This document shows positions 48,413 to 58,304 of a stretch of 64,000 bases of DNA, piece by piece. How positions within the stretch are numbered: the stretch's first letter is position 1; each line of letters begins with the position of its first letter. This DNA is from Lycocorax pyrrhopterus obiensis (lineage: Eukaryota; Chordata; Aves; Passeriformes; Paradisaeidae). The translations under genes were made by a program, and so were the position numbers. The stretch is from assembly GCA_014706295.1 (NCBI GenBank), contig JACSVZ010000002.1, positions 51,920,717 to 51,984,716 of the forward strand, given 5' to 3'. The notes beneath the pieces were generated by a model. The model made no database searches. It was not told where the DNA came from and saw only the letters and a list, made by a program, of their open reading frames with translations.

Positions 48413-50934
48413 GTTGTATATGTATATTGGTCTGTTCTAGGTAATTATCTCAAAATATCATTCTGAATATCAAATTTTGAAGAGCTGTCAAAAGAAATAC
48501 ACTGAACTTCTGTCTAATATCTTGATATACCACTAGAAATTGGATGAAAGGACTTTTAAAACTATTTCCATTCTGTGTTGTCATGCTAGAACTGAAAATA
48601 AGTTTTGGAAGTGATTCTTACCTGCTCTTTGATAAAAGGAAATTGATCGTGACTTAAAATATACTGTCCCAAACTTGGTATTGTGACTTTTGTGCTAAGA
48701 AAAGCGGTGTTTTGATGGCAGCATCTTTTACCTATCAAGAGAGAGAATAATTTCTTGACTGTATAGAAATTAAACCTTGAGGAACAGTTGCAGTTAAAAG
48801 CCTTACTGGCTTTGGGAGCAACTCCCTAGTAAAGCTTATAGTACTGCTTTAACCTTTAACAGCTGCTTTAAATGTTTTAAAATCAGATTGAGTCAAGTAC
48901 TTCAGAATATATTTTAGAGAAAAATATTACTTAGGCAAAGGAATGAAAAAGATGCAATTAAGTTAACAGTAAGTCTTCTGTCTGGAACTTCTTTTTTTTA
49001 TTTTTGGGAACTGTAAGACTGTAGAGGAGTTGACTTGCTCAATTCTTATTCCCTCCAGCTCTCATGTAAAATTAGAAATAAAAAGTAGAATATGCCAGTT
49101 GATGCTTCTGATAAGGTAGGGAAACATAGAATTTTACGTAAAGACAGAGACAGATTTAAACTTTGAAGGTAGCAGCAATCCTTCTGTTATTAGAGGAGCA
49201 ACTTGTATCAGGGCCTTAATTCTGTAGTATTTCTTGCCCTGTACTATCAGTGGGGGAATAGGAGAGTCCTTAGCAATAAACTCAGTTCCAGCTATAGCTC
49301 TTTCTCGGGGGGAAACCACACTGTGACTTTTCTGACAACGCAGAGCGTAGCAGACGGCAAGTTTCACGGCTACTGCTGCACTATAAATATACTGTATTAC
49401 TCGGTTGATGGGATACTCTTCCGGTGAGGTAAGACCTAGTCTTGGTGTTTAAATACCACTGTCACCTGAAGAAGATATAAAAGTCTGGATAATGCACATA
49501 GCTTAGAAACTAATAGAGCAACATATACAACCAGGAGTCCTTACTTTTTTGTGTATGGAAGCTGATATTTTATTAATTATGAAAATTACAGATTTTGCAG
49601 TCTTCTCTAAAGTAAGAAACATGGCCTTAAGCTAAATCAAGAGGTCTTCTGAACATTTTGGCAGTACATTTCCACTGAAACAGCTATATGCATTTAATTG
49701 GCAAACACATGCTACCATAGCAAGAAAATTTGTAATCACTCTAATGCTTAGAGGATAAACTGCTGCTGTAAGGCAGGCCCCAGAGCACAGAATCACAGAG
49801 TACAAGTATTCACTGAATTGAAAGCATTCTCTTTTTTCACTAGCGCTTTTGCATCTGTTGTGCTTTTGGGACTAGCTGAACCTGTTTTGTACAAGCAGAC
49901 TGTGCTTTGTCTTAATTACAGTTTTGTATTCTGTTCATGGGAGAGAATATGGGGTAAAGCTGAGGAATCTGTGCAATAGCTTCTTGAGAAATAGAAGCTA
50001 TGAAAGGATCTACTGTCTCCAACTTTTTTTCACAGCACCACTCAAAATGCTGAATCATCACTCAGACAGCATTTAAGTACCCAGTAGTCCTCAGCAGTAA
50101 AATTAACACAGAGAAACTTATTTCTAATGCTAATGATCTACTGCCTGATATTTGCAAGAAAGTAGTCCATGGACAATGCTTGATTTCCACTGATCCTGGC
50201 CCGAAGTGCTAAGCTACTTTTATCATCAAGCCTTATGATTAGAGAGTAAGCAAAGTAGCAGGTCGGAAAATGGCTTTTTTTCTCAAAGAGTCAGAGAGAC
50301 TGGGAAATTGTGAAGGGATTTTCTCATAGAAAATATCAGCTTCAGCAAAGAGAGGAAATAATGCTGATCCTGAAATATCACAAGGATACTTTTAAGGAGT
50401 TGCACTGGAAATCTGTGTCCTCTTCCACTGGGAGTCATCTTTGCCAGATTATTTCCCATGAGGTATTTCCCTCTCTCCTCTTTCCAGTGTCTCAGGGCCA
50501 GAGAATATATTCTACAGAAGAGAGTGAGTATACTGAAATAGTTGAACTAAAACTCCTCTGTAGCACAATGACAGCTTATTCAAATCTGCTATGGGTTTGG
50601 ATGCTCTGTTTTTTGGCAAAGCCTTTGGAAAGCAGACGTTTTCATATTTTGCTTCAAAGCATTTCCACAGAACATTTTCCCTGTCTTTATTAGAAAGTGA
50701 CAAGTATGTTAAATTTGTTATCAGAATTTACTTTATTCAGAACATAATTTACTCTTTGCCTTAAACATCACTTAAAAATGCTATATATTCTGGGTTAAAT
50801 TTCTATTTCATCTTAACTTTATTTTCTCACTTATGTTCCTTAAGCTGATACATTTTTATATATAAAGTGTATATCTGCTTAAATATTCTTATTTACATAG
50901 TTGTAAAAAATAACGGCAGATGGAACCCTCTTGC

Positions 50935-50977
50935 TGTTTGCAAACAACAATGTTTGATGACGAATGCACAACATTGT
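50935..50977. promoter_or_regulatory. Candidate enhancer: FOX-like palindrome plus inverted SOX-like pair
   Basis: TGTTTGCAAACA (50935-50946) is a perfect 12-bp palindrome of forkhead-like half-sites. ACAATGT (50947-50953) and ACATTGT (50971-50977) form an inverted pair of SOX-type cores 24 bases apart, with TGACG between them. The surrounding DNA (about 50700-51070) is AT-rich, with low repeat content. These are motif matches only; conservation would be needed to support function. Confidence 0.3.
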
Positions 50978-53005
50978 CATCCAAAATTGCTGTTTATGGT
51001 GAACTGCAGCCTTTAATAAGAACTTGCTGTGTATGTTGAACAGTATCCCAGATTTCTGTAAAATGCTTCAATAAACTTGTCACGCAGAATTCTCTCCCTC
51101 CTGGAAAAGACAACTTAATGCCTCCTCTATGTTTACCTCTGTTTGGGATTTATCAGTGGAGGCATGCATGTGTATATACACGCTAGAAAGTTTTTATGAA
51201 TTGCACAGTTATTATTATTTCCCCTCACACACAGAGCAAAAAGCTCCTTTCAGCCTGACTGAATTTTAATTCTGTTTCAGAGAATAACAGAACAGGAAAG
51301 CATCAGTCAGACTCTGAGAGAGCATGTTGTGGGTGTCCTGTATAATCTGTGTGGCTGTGGGTGGCACAGTCTAGACTTAAGTAACTCTTAGAACAACCTG
51401 ATTTTTCTCCCATAACCTTGCTTTTGGTGTTTAGAGGATTTGATCAACTGTAAACTCCTCGGGTTAGAGTTTTCCATGCTGTGCATGCGCCTCCAGCTGT
51501 TTGTATCCAGCAATTTTTTGTGAAAGCTTCAGACCAACATGGCACAGTTATTTATAAGATGATGATAAGGGGGAAATATGTTTAGTTCACTTGAAAGAAT
51601 AAATCTGAAAATATTTTTAAGAACCACCAGCAGTGTTCTTTCCTTTTCTCAATCCACCAAACCCTGTGTTTTAGTGCCTGCACTTGAGGTGGTAAATCAT
51701 TACCTGCAAATGTTCTCTTTATTTCCAGAAAAAAACAACCCACTTTTAGCCATGTCAAAAGCCTCTGAAAAAGACTTTTGGAGCATGATGCAAAAAGCTT
51801 TTTCATCAGGGCACCAGATTTCTCCAGATATGATGAGCATTTCTTACACCCTGGCCTATTCGATAATATTTGCCTTTATGATCATACTGCTTCAAACTAT
51901 CCAGTCTTGTGTGACAAAATGTGGTCCAGATATTTGAGCCCTGGTGGGGGTGGGGAGGTAAGGTGGAAGCAGCTTTTGAAATTGTGGGTTAAGATGTCAC
52001 CTCTCCCATGCTTTCCACCCTTTAGCCCTAAAGAGGAAGAGATACAGAGGAGGTGTGAGCTCGAGATGGTGGTGGAGGTAGGTGTGGTATATAAGGGTAC
52101 TGGGACAGAGACATGAAGATACTGGGAACTGGAGATGAAAAGAGAAGAGTGGGGAAGTTATAGAGATAAGATGACATGAATTAGATGCTCACTGCATAGG
52201 GAAGGGAAGCTAAAGCTGAGATTTTTGGAGTTACTTTAATTATTTGTTTCTATTTTTTCTTCTCACTGTAATGATCATTGAAACATGATGGTGTCCTGAA
52301 CACCTGTTTTACATAATAGCAGCCTCTTATTCATCTCCTACTCCAATGAGAGGCGGTTTCAGCCTCTTGAGAACATCTCTAGAAATTTCTTTTTCACAGC
52401 AACACTTCCTTCCTTCACCTAACAGCCTTGTTCCTTGGACAATAAGCTGAGCCAGTATTGCACCACTTGGTAGCATATTTTGAGTTCAGCTGCTCTATCC
52501 TGAACAGTAGGAAGAGAGTATTCTGAACATGAGAGTTGACATGCTAGGGATAGTTTAGCTTCCTTCATAATGTGGGATCAGCTAGGAATTTTTTTCATTG
52601 AAATAATTGCAAATACATTTCTAATTTCGTGCCAAAGGTGCTGTTTCCTTCCTGGATTAAATAGATATATATTTATTTTTTATTATACAGACAAAGACTG
52701 CACTGTACAGACTACTTCCCTACAACAACATCTCTCCCATGCCTTTCACTAATTTTGTAAGGTTGTTCTTTCTGGTTTTGGAATGAATCCAAGTTTGTGT
52801 GTGCATTCCTGCCATATTTGGCAGGGGAGATGAGAAGAGGTTGTGCCCTCTATGTAAGTGACCAGCTGGATCTCTGCCAGGGGCTGGATGAGAAACTGAC
52901 AGTTTATCAGTCAGAATGAAAGGGAAAGCAGGGACAGGTGACTCTCAACAAGGAAGACAGAGTGGATGAGGCCCTCTATAGACACATTCACAAGCCCTGG
53001 TCCTC

Positions 53006-53380
53006 ATGGGGGACTTCAACCACCCCAATACCTGTTGGAGGGATAACACAGGAGGGCATAAACAATCCAGGAGATTCCTGGAACGTGTTGATGATAACTT
53101 CCTTCTCCAAGTGATAGAAGAGCCAACAAGGAGGGGTGCTATGCTGGACTTTGATCTTAACAACAAGGGGCTGGTGGGGAATGTAGTCCTCCAAGGCAGC
53201 CTTGGCTGCAGTGACTGTGAAATGACGGAGTTTGAGGTCCTTACAGCAGCAGGAGGGGGCACAGCAAACTCTCTGCCCTGGTCTTCAGGAGAGAAGGCTT
53301 TGGCCTCATTAGGGATTTTCTTGGTAGAGTACCAAGGGATAGAGCACTCTAGGGAAGAGGGGCCAAACAAAGCTCATTGA
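53006..53380 (+). pseudogene. CR1 ORF2 endonuclease remnant
   Basis: A 124-codon open stretch encodes the C-terminal part of the apurinic/apyrimidinic-type endonuclease that nicks DNA for CR1 insertion. MGDFN at residues 1-5 is the conserved Asp/Asn catalytic block. EEPTRRGAMLDFDL (residues 38-51) matches the conserved PTR...LDL region. The terminal S-D-H motif appears as S69-D70-C71, so the catalytic His is replaced by Cys and activity is not expected. The N-terminal half of the domain is missing and the frame breaks downstream, so this is a dead relic with no start codon of its own. Confidence 0.88.
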
Positions 53381-53889
53381 TATTCAAGGACCACCTCCTC
53401 TGAGCTCAGGAGCAATGCATCCCAAGGAAAAGGAAGTCAGGTAAAGATGTCAGGAGCTCTGCTTGAATGAGCAAGCAGGTCCTGAACAAGCTCAAACATA
53501 GAAAGGAAGCTTACAGAGGGTGGAAGCAAGGACAAGTAGCCTGCGAGGAATACAGAGAGGTTGTCTAAACAGCCAGGGATTGGGTTAGGAAGGTTAAAGA
53601 TTCAATAGAATTAAACCTGCCCAGGGATGTCAAGGGCAAAACAAAAAGCTTCTAGATGTATGAGGTAAAAAGATAAAAAGACTAGGAAAATGAGGGGCCT
53701 CTCTGGAGGGAAACAAGAGACCTGGTAACCCAGGATAAGGAGAAGCTTGAGGTACTCAATGACTTTTTTACCCTTGTCTTCACCAGCAAATACTCCAGCC
53801 ACACTGCCCAAGATGCAGAAGACAGAGGAAGGAATTGGAAGAATGAAAAGCCATCTACTGTAGGAGAAGATCAGATTTGAGAAGATCTA

Positions 53890-54292
53890 AGGAACCTTGG
53901 AAAACCTTTGAAAATATCTAAGGTGCACAACTCTGGGACCTGATGAGATGCACCTGTGGACCCTGAGGGACCTGGCACATGAAGTACCTAAACTACTATC
54001 CCTCCTATTTGAGAAGTTGTGGCAGTCTGATGAAGTTCCTAACAACTGGAAAATGGGAAACATAACCTCCACTTTTAGAAGAGAAAAAAGGAAGATCAAG
54101 GGAACCACAGGTCAGTCAGTTTCTCCTCTGTGACTTACAAGATCATGGAGCAGATCCTCCTGGAATCTATGCTAAGACATATTGAAAGCAAAGATGCTAT
54201 TTGTGACAGCCAACGTGGCTTCACTAAGGGCAAATCATGCTCGACAAATCTGTTGGCTTTCTATGGTGGAGCTACAACATTGGTGGAAGAAG
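53890..54292 (+). pseudogene. CR1 ORF2 reverse transcriptase N-terminal remnant
   Basis: From about 53948 the frame reads through typical early RT blocks of CR1: LFEKLWQSDEVPNNWKMGNI, where the family has a W-x-x-G-x-x-P block followed by a lysine-rich turn. A frameshift near 54095-54105 moves the next block (a Tyr/Pro-Val-Ser equivalent, then KIMEQILLE and GFTKGKSC) to another frame. The catalytic YADD-type motif is absent because the rest of RT is deleted. It is nonfunctional. Confidence 0.85.
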
Positions 54293-55193
54293 TGTGAGAG
54301 ACTGGAATGCTGATGACTCAAAACAGCCAGCTATTTGCAAAACAGCAGGTGCTTTGCTGATGTGCAAGGTCACAAACCAGGTGCAGAGGAGGTACATGCC
54401 TAGCACTGGCTCTTACAAGCTGGGTTTTGAGCCAGAGAAGGCAGAAGTCTGATACAAAGCAGATCCTGCAAGTGCTTTTTATCATGTCAATGTCCTTCCT
54501 TACACAATTCGCTTAGCTGTAAAACTCTCCCCCACCCCAGGAAGGTCACATTCACACAGAACATTCACATTCACACGTAGGCCTGAGGGTATCCATCCTT
54601 TCTGATGGAGCACAACTGGCTCAGCATACTGATGTATGACGCCCGAACTGCCCCCAGACTCATTTCTGGGGCTTTCCACCAGAGGACTGCATGTGATCCA
54701 GAGTGTTGCAACAGATCCACAGTGCTGCAAAAAACAGTATAAAACTCCCCCCACAGGGGAGGTGCTTGGGCATTCCACCTAAACCTAAATGTGTACTAAC
54801 CCATTGAACTTTGTGTTTCCTGGGCTTTCCCCACCCTACATGGAGCAAGACTGTGACCATCCCTCTGACCAGGCAGCAAAATTGCAACAATCAAGTCTTG
54901 TTGCTGGATCCACAGGAGGTGATATCTTTCTACTCTTATCCTTTTTTCTCTTTCTTTCTTTTCCTTATAGATTTTCTTAAGTGTTATTTTTATGCTACAT
55001 CTTACTATAGATAATAATAACCAAAATGGCTACATGCCTCCTTTGCATTGCAACCAAATTGTTCTAAAATAATTCTTACCTATATATATTTTTAGGAATA
55101 CCCATCATTCAGTGTAATTTCGCTCTAAGCCGCCCCAAGGGATCTATTAACAAGGACTTGAGTTATCCTTCCCTTCAAGGGCGGGTTGTAACA
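54293..55193 (+). mobile_element. Solo LTR inserted into the CR1
   Basis: The CR1 consensus expected here reads about 'ggtggataaaggaagggcaac...gatgtcatc'. The copy has GTGGAAGAAG before 54293 and TAAAGGAAGGGC after 55193. The 901 bp between them starts TGTGAGAG and ends GTTGTAACA, giving TG...CA ends. AGAAG (54288-54292) and TAAAG (55194-55198) fit a decayed 5-bp TSD with two differences. A TATAAAA at 54738-54744 favours plus orientation. I see no clear AATAAA. The internal block 'gactgtgaccatccctctgacc...ggatccacaggaggtgatatc' resembles avian LTR sequence from memory. No coding region remains. Confidence 0.78.
54738..54744 (+). promoter_or_regulatory. TATA box of the 54293 LTR
   Basis: TATAAAA in ACAGTATAAAACTCCCC, roughly the middle of the LTR, followed by a short GC-rich hairpin-like CCCCACAGGGG. 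This is typical of an LTR promoter and is the main evidence for orientation. Confidence 0.55.
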
Positions 55194-55512
55194 TAAAGGA
55201 AGGGCAACAGATGTCATCAGAAACAGAGAGGGACTTTATACCAAGGCCTATAATGATTGGTCAAGGTGTAATTGCTTTAAATTAAAATTCGATTTTGATG
55301 AGATAGTAGGAAGAAATTCTTCACTCAAGGAACTGGTTACCCAGAGAAGTTGTGGACTTCTGTTTCTGTGTCTATCCCTGGCAGTGCTCAAGGCTAGGTT
55401 AGATGGGGCTTTATGCAACATGGGCTAGTGGAAGGTGTCTCTGTCCATGACAGGGGATTCGAACTAGCTGATCTTTAATGTCCCTTCCAACTCAAACCAT
55501 TCTATAATTCAA
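55194..55512 (+). mobile_element. CR1 LINE, 3' continuation with internal deletion
   Basis: The first about 25 bases (TAAAGGAAGGGCAACAGATGTCATC) continue the RT segment interrupted at 54292. At about 55219 the sequence jumps to the end of the element ('agagagggactttataccaagg', 'aggaagaaattcttcact', 'ggttacccagagaagttgtgg', 'gggctttatgcaacatgggctagtggaaggtgtc'). It finishes with the CR1 3' end 'gatctttaatgtcccttccaactcaaaccattctataattc'. Most of RT, about 1 kb in a full-length CR1, is therefore missing. Confidence 0.9.
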
Positions 55513-56630
55513 TGACTCTTTGTTAGGAACAGTCAGCTTTATTTATTTGCATATGTCATTCTTCTGTCAACTTTTTAAGTTGCTTTTTAGGCTCTCTAAG
55601 CATTCCTTAGCTGGTTTGGGTTTTTTTTTTTTACCTGGTATATGCTTGTTCCTTGGTTCTTTATGAAGGAAAGAATTAATCTATCTGTGTTTCCTTCCAG
55701 TGCCTGAAGCCAAGCAAAATCTCCTGCTGTCTTGATTCTTTCATGCTGCATTTTTGAGTCTGTAGTGGCTTGCAGTTTGAGCCTGCTTCTGCACCTTTTC
55801 ATTTAACTTGACCATTTTCACCGGTCTTATTTGTACTTCTCTGTCTCCTGGCATTTCCAGTGCATGGATATTGCCTAACCCAAAATATATTTTTCTCTGA
55901 GTTTGATTGCTTGATTGCTTCTTTTGGCTAGTTCTGTGTGTATCTTCGTTTGTGTGTCCCATTTTCAAGCACGCGTTGCTAGGGAAATAGTGTTCCTATA
56001 ATCTCTATCGGCGGCATTCATTATGGTATTTAAACACTGAGCTTAAATAGACAGTAAGATTCTATTTTGTCTCCAGATGAAATGGGGAAACTGATCTGGA
56101 AACCGTAAACCAATTTTGATGTTTACATATTGTACTAAAAATCTGATCTCCTGATTTTGTTCCTTCCCACGCAATTTCTCTGCATGTATCTTATGTACAG
56201 ATTGTGTGCAAATGGCCAAAGTGGAAAGACCCATTTTTCTGGAAAATTCTATTAAAAAGATTTTTTTTTTTAAGTTTACACTTATTATTTATATAAAAGG
56301 TGTTCTCTGTTGTATTAGCTTTTCTTTGGAAGTCCTTCTGTATCTAGAAACAGGAAACTTTTCTTTAAGCAGTTCTAGCATATATTTTGGTAAAATTCTG
56401 TGGAGTAAGTCACTAAAGATTTTAATTGACAGCTATACATCTGGTTGTTAGCAATGCTACAGCACTCTTGTGAAAAGGCTTTATTATCTTCCACTTAAGA
56501 ATACATTCTTAATATTGTGAGTGCTGCCGCCTGGCATCAATGTAATCGAAATACTGATCATTTTTTTTTCTGCGTTTGTAAAAAAAGTGCAAGTTCTTCA
56601 AATGAAAAAAAATATTGAATTCTCTTCTTT
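55513..56630. other. Unique noncoding DNA
   Basis: No gene recognised. A T-run occurs at about 55620-55632. Two minus-strand open stretches (55596-55968) overlap and are lysine/glutamine-rich without a domain. Confidence 0.5.
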
Positions 56631-56815
56631 TCATAGCATCGTAGAATGGTTCGTACTGGTAGGGACTTTTAACAGTTATCTAGTCCAAACCCCTTGTAGT
56701 GGGACACCTTCAACCACATCGAATTGCTCAGAGCTCTGTCCAAGCTGACCTTGAATGTTTCAGGGATGGAGCATCTAGAACCTCTCTTGGCAACCTGTTG
56801 TGCCCTAGTTAAATT
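56631..56815 (-). mobile_element. CR1 LINE 3'-end fragment
   Basis: On the plus strand TCATAGCATCGTAGAATGGTT is the reversed CR1 terminus. 'gtagggacttttaacagttatctagtccaaacccctt', 'gggacaccttcaaccacatcgaattgctcagagc' and 'ccttgaatgtttcagggatggagcatctagaacctctcttggcaacctgtt' follow. It is short, 5'-truncated and moderately diverged. Confidence 0.9.
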
Positions 56816-58283
56816 GGAAATGCATGTTCCTAGGATGCTAAGCAATCATCAAAAACCAACAAAAGGAAGAGTGCAGGTCTTCTGCAGGTATGTGATGTAT
56901 GGTGTATGACTGTTCTATCATTCTCCTCCTTTATTTTTGTTCTCCATACCAATACAGTCTGCCACATATCAGCTTCCTCTAGCCACAGGACATTGTCATT
57001 ACCACATTACATTTCCTCTAGTTAAGTTCCTTCTCACAATAGAGGAACAGAGAACGATAAGAAAGAAATCTAATCACTTATAAAATGGGCTAGACAACAT
57101 ATTGAAAGGGATCAAATTGCATGATCCCCATATTAATTAGGTGGAGTTGGATTTGAGGATTGAGGCAGCATCTTCTCATCTGGTATCTAGCTCATCTACC
57201 TCCCAAATGAGAAATTGTGAAATTATAGCAGCACTAGAACCAGAAAGTGGAACTATGTTGCTACAGTTCTTGCTTCCCAAAACTTGAGGATGTTGAGGTC
57301 ATCCCACAGAGGGGTCTGGCTAGGACATGAAAAGGCTAACCGAGTCTCCCTTGCAAGCACCTTCCTGCCCCACCAGTTCTCTGGTGTAAGGGATAGGGCA
57401 GAGCCAGACAATTCAAATACAACCTGTTATTGAACCCACTTTTGGCACAAGTGTTCAGCACATGTTTGCTCAGCAGTTACAGATACAGCTACAAAAACAG
57501 ATAGTGCTGAGGCTTTGAGAAGCTTATACGTAAAATGTATTGGCCTGGCTTTTGTTCTGTCAACCTCTAAATGCCACAGCCAGCTGTGCTGTGCTTGAAA
57601 TGCACCCATGAAGATTACATATAAAACATGTGTAGGCATGCAATGTCCAGGCCAATGTGCTTCCAGGAATTCTGTGGCCAACAGCCCTGTTTGAGGCACA
57701 GTCCCGTTTTGTCCACTATTTCTAACACCCATCCTCTAAGCTTTCAGATAGCCTAGTGTAAACATGCATATGGATCCCAGTGGCTGCATTAGGACTGCAA
57801 AGGCACTGTACACATTTGTATTTCCTGACCATAGGTGCTTAAATGTACAACCTAGCCCTTAAATTTGATTATTCTTTGTGTAGAGGTATGTGCTATATTC
57901 TTCTGTCTACTTTCCTTCAGCTCTAGTGCAATGAACAAAGCCCAAAAGTCTACTGACCAATTCTTACTGAAAAAATAACCAAAGTAAAAAAGAAATTGAG
58001 CATAAACTTTAGGACTTCTGTGGTATCTTTACAGTTAATAAAAATTTTCTGTGCCAACTGCCTAAGTTTCATGAACTCTAGGTTTTATTTGAGTATAATT
58101 TTATATGTTTATAAAAAGATTTGCAGAGGTAGAATAGTTTAACCCTTAGTTTGGATTTTAAAATAGCTTGATTTAAAAAAATGTTAGTATCTTGATAATG
58201 AGATTAGTGTTTAGGGGGAGAGTTGTTTATTTCTGGGTTTGTTTCTAAGGTGGAGTTTTTGGTTGGTCAGTTCGATTTTTTGT

Positions 58284-58304
58284 TTTGCTTTGCTTTGCTT
58301 TGCT
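58284..58304. repeat. (TTTGC)4 microsatellite
   Basis: Four consecutive TTTGC pentamers, then TAGCTGCTGCC. A short simple repeat. Confidence 0.9.

Larger units (their letters stand above)
47660..52854. other. Unique noncoding DNA
   Basis: No supported gene. It contains an AT palindrome in TG/TA-rich DNA (48393-48412) and a motif cluster at 50935-50977. Open stretches at 50310-50693 (127 codons) and 51578-51937 (119 codons) are the longest non-repeat ones. They show no domain I recognise, and I found no convincing splice or start context. Confidence 0.55.
52855..54292 (+). mobile_element. CR1 LINE, endonuclease to start of reverse transcriptase
   Basis: The longest CR1 segment in the window and clearly recognisable. 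It runs from a stretch before the endonuclease ('ctgccaggggctggatgagaaactgac') through the endonuclease core and the linker ('ggtggaagcaaggacaagtagcctg', 'ccacactgcccaagatgcagaag'). It ends in the first RT blocks ('gagaagttgtggcagtctgatgaagttcc', 'ccaacgtggcttcactaagggcaaatc'). It is 5'-truncated, as usual for CR1, and shows a small deletion near 52945-52960. It continues at 55194 after an LTR insertion. Confidence 0.95.

Noticed and set aside
50310..50693. 127-codon open stretch in unique DNA
   Set aside because: No domain, signal, transmembrane pattern or splice context I recognise; length is within chance for this much sequence.
51578..51937. 119-codon open stretch with a hydrophobic C-terminal part
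   Set aside because: The hydrophobic run near the end could suggest a membrane segment, but an overlapping frame of 112 codons and lack of homology make coding unlikely.
54480..55210. Alternative LTR limits at TGTCCTTCC (54491) and GGAAGGGCAACA (55210)
   Set aside because: The right-hand GGAAGGGCAACAGATGTCATC is explained as CR1 sequence, so the limits 54293-55193 fit better.
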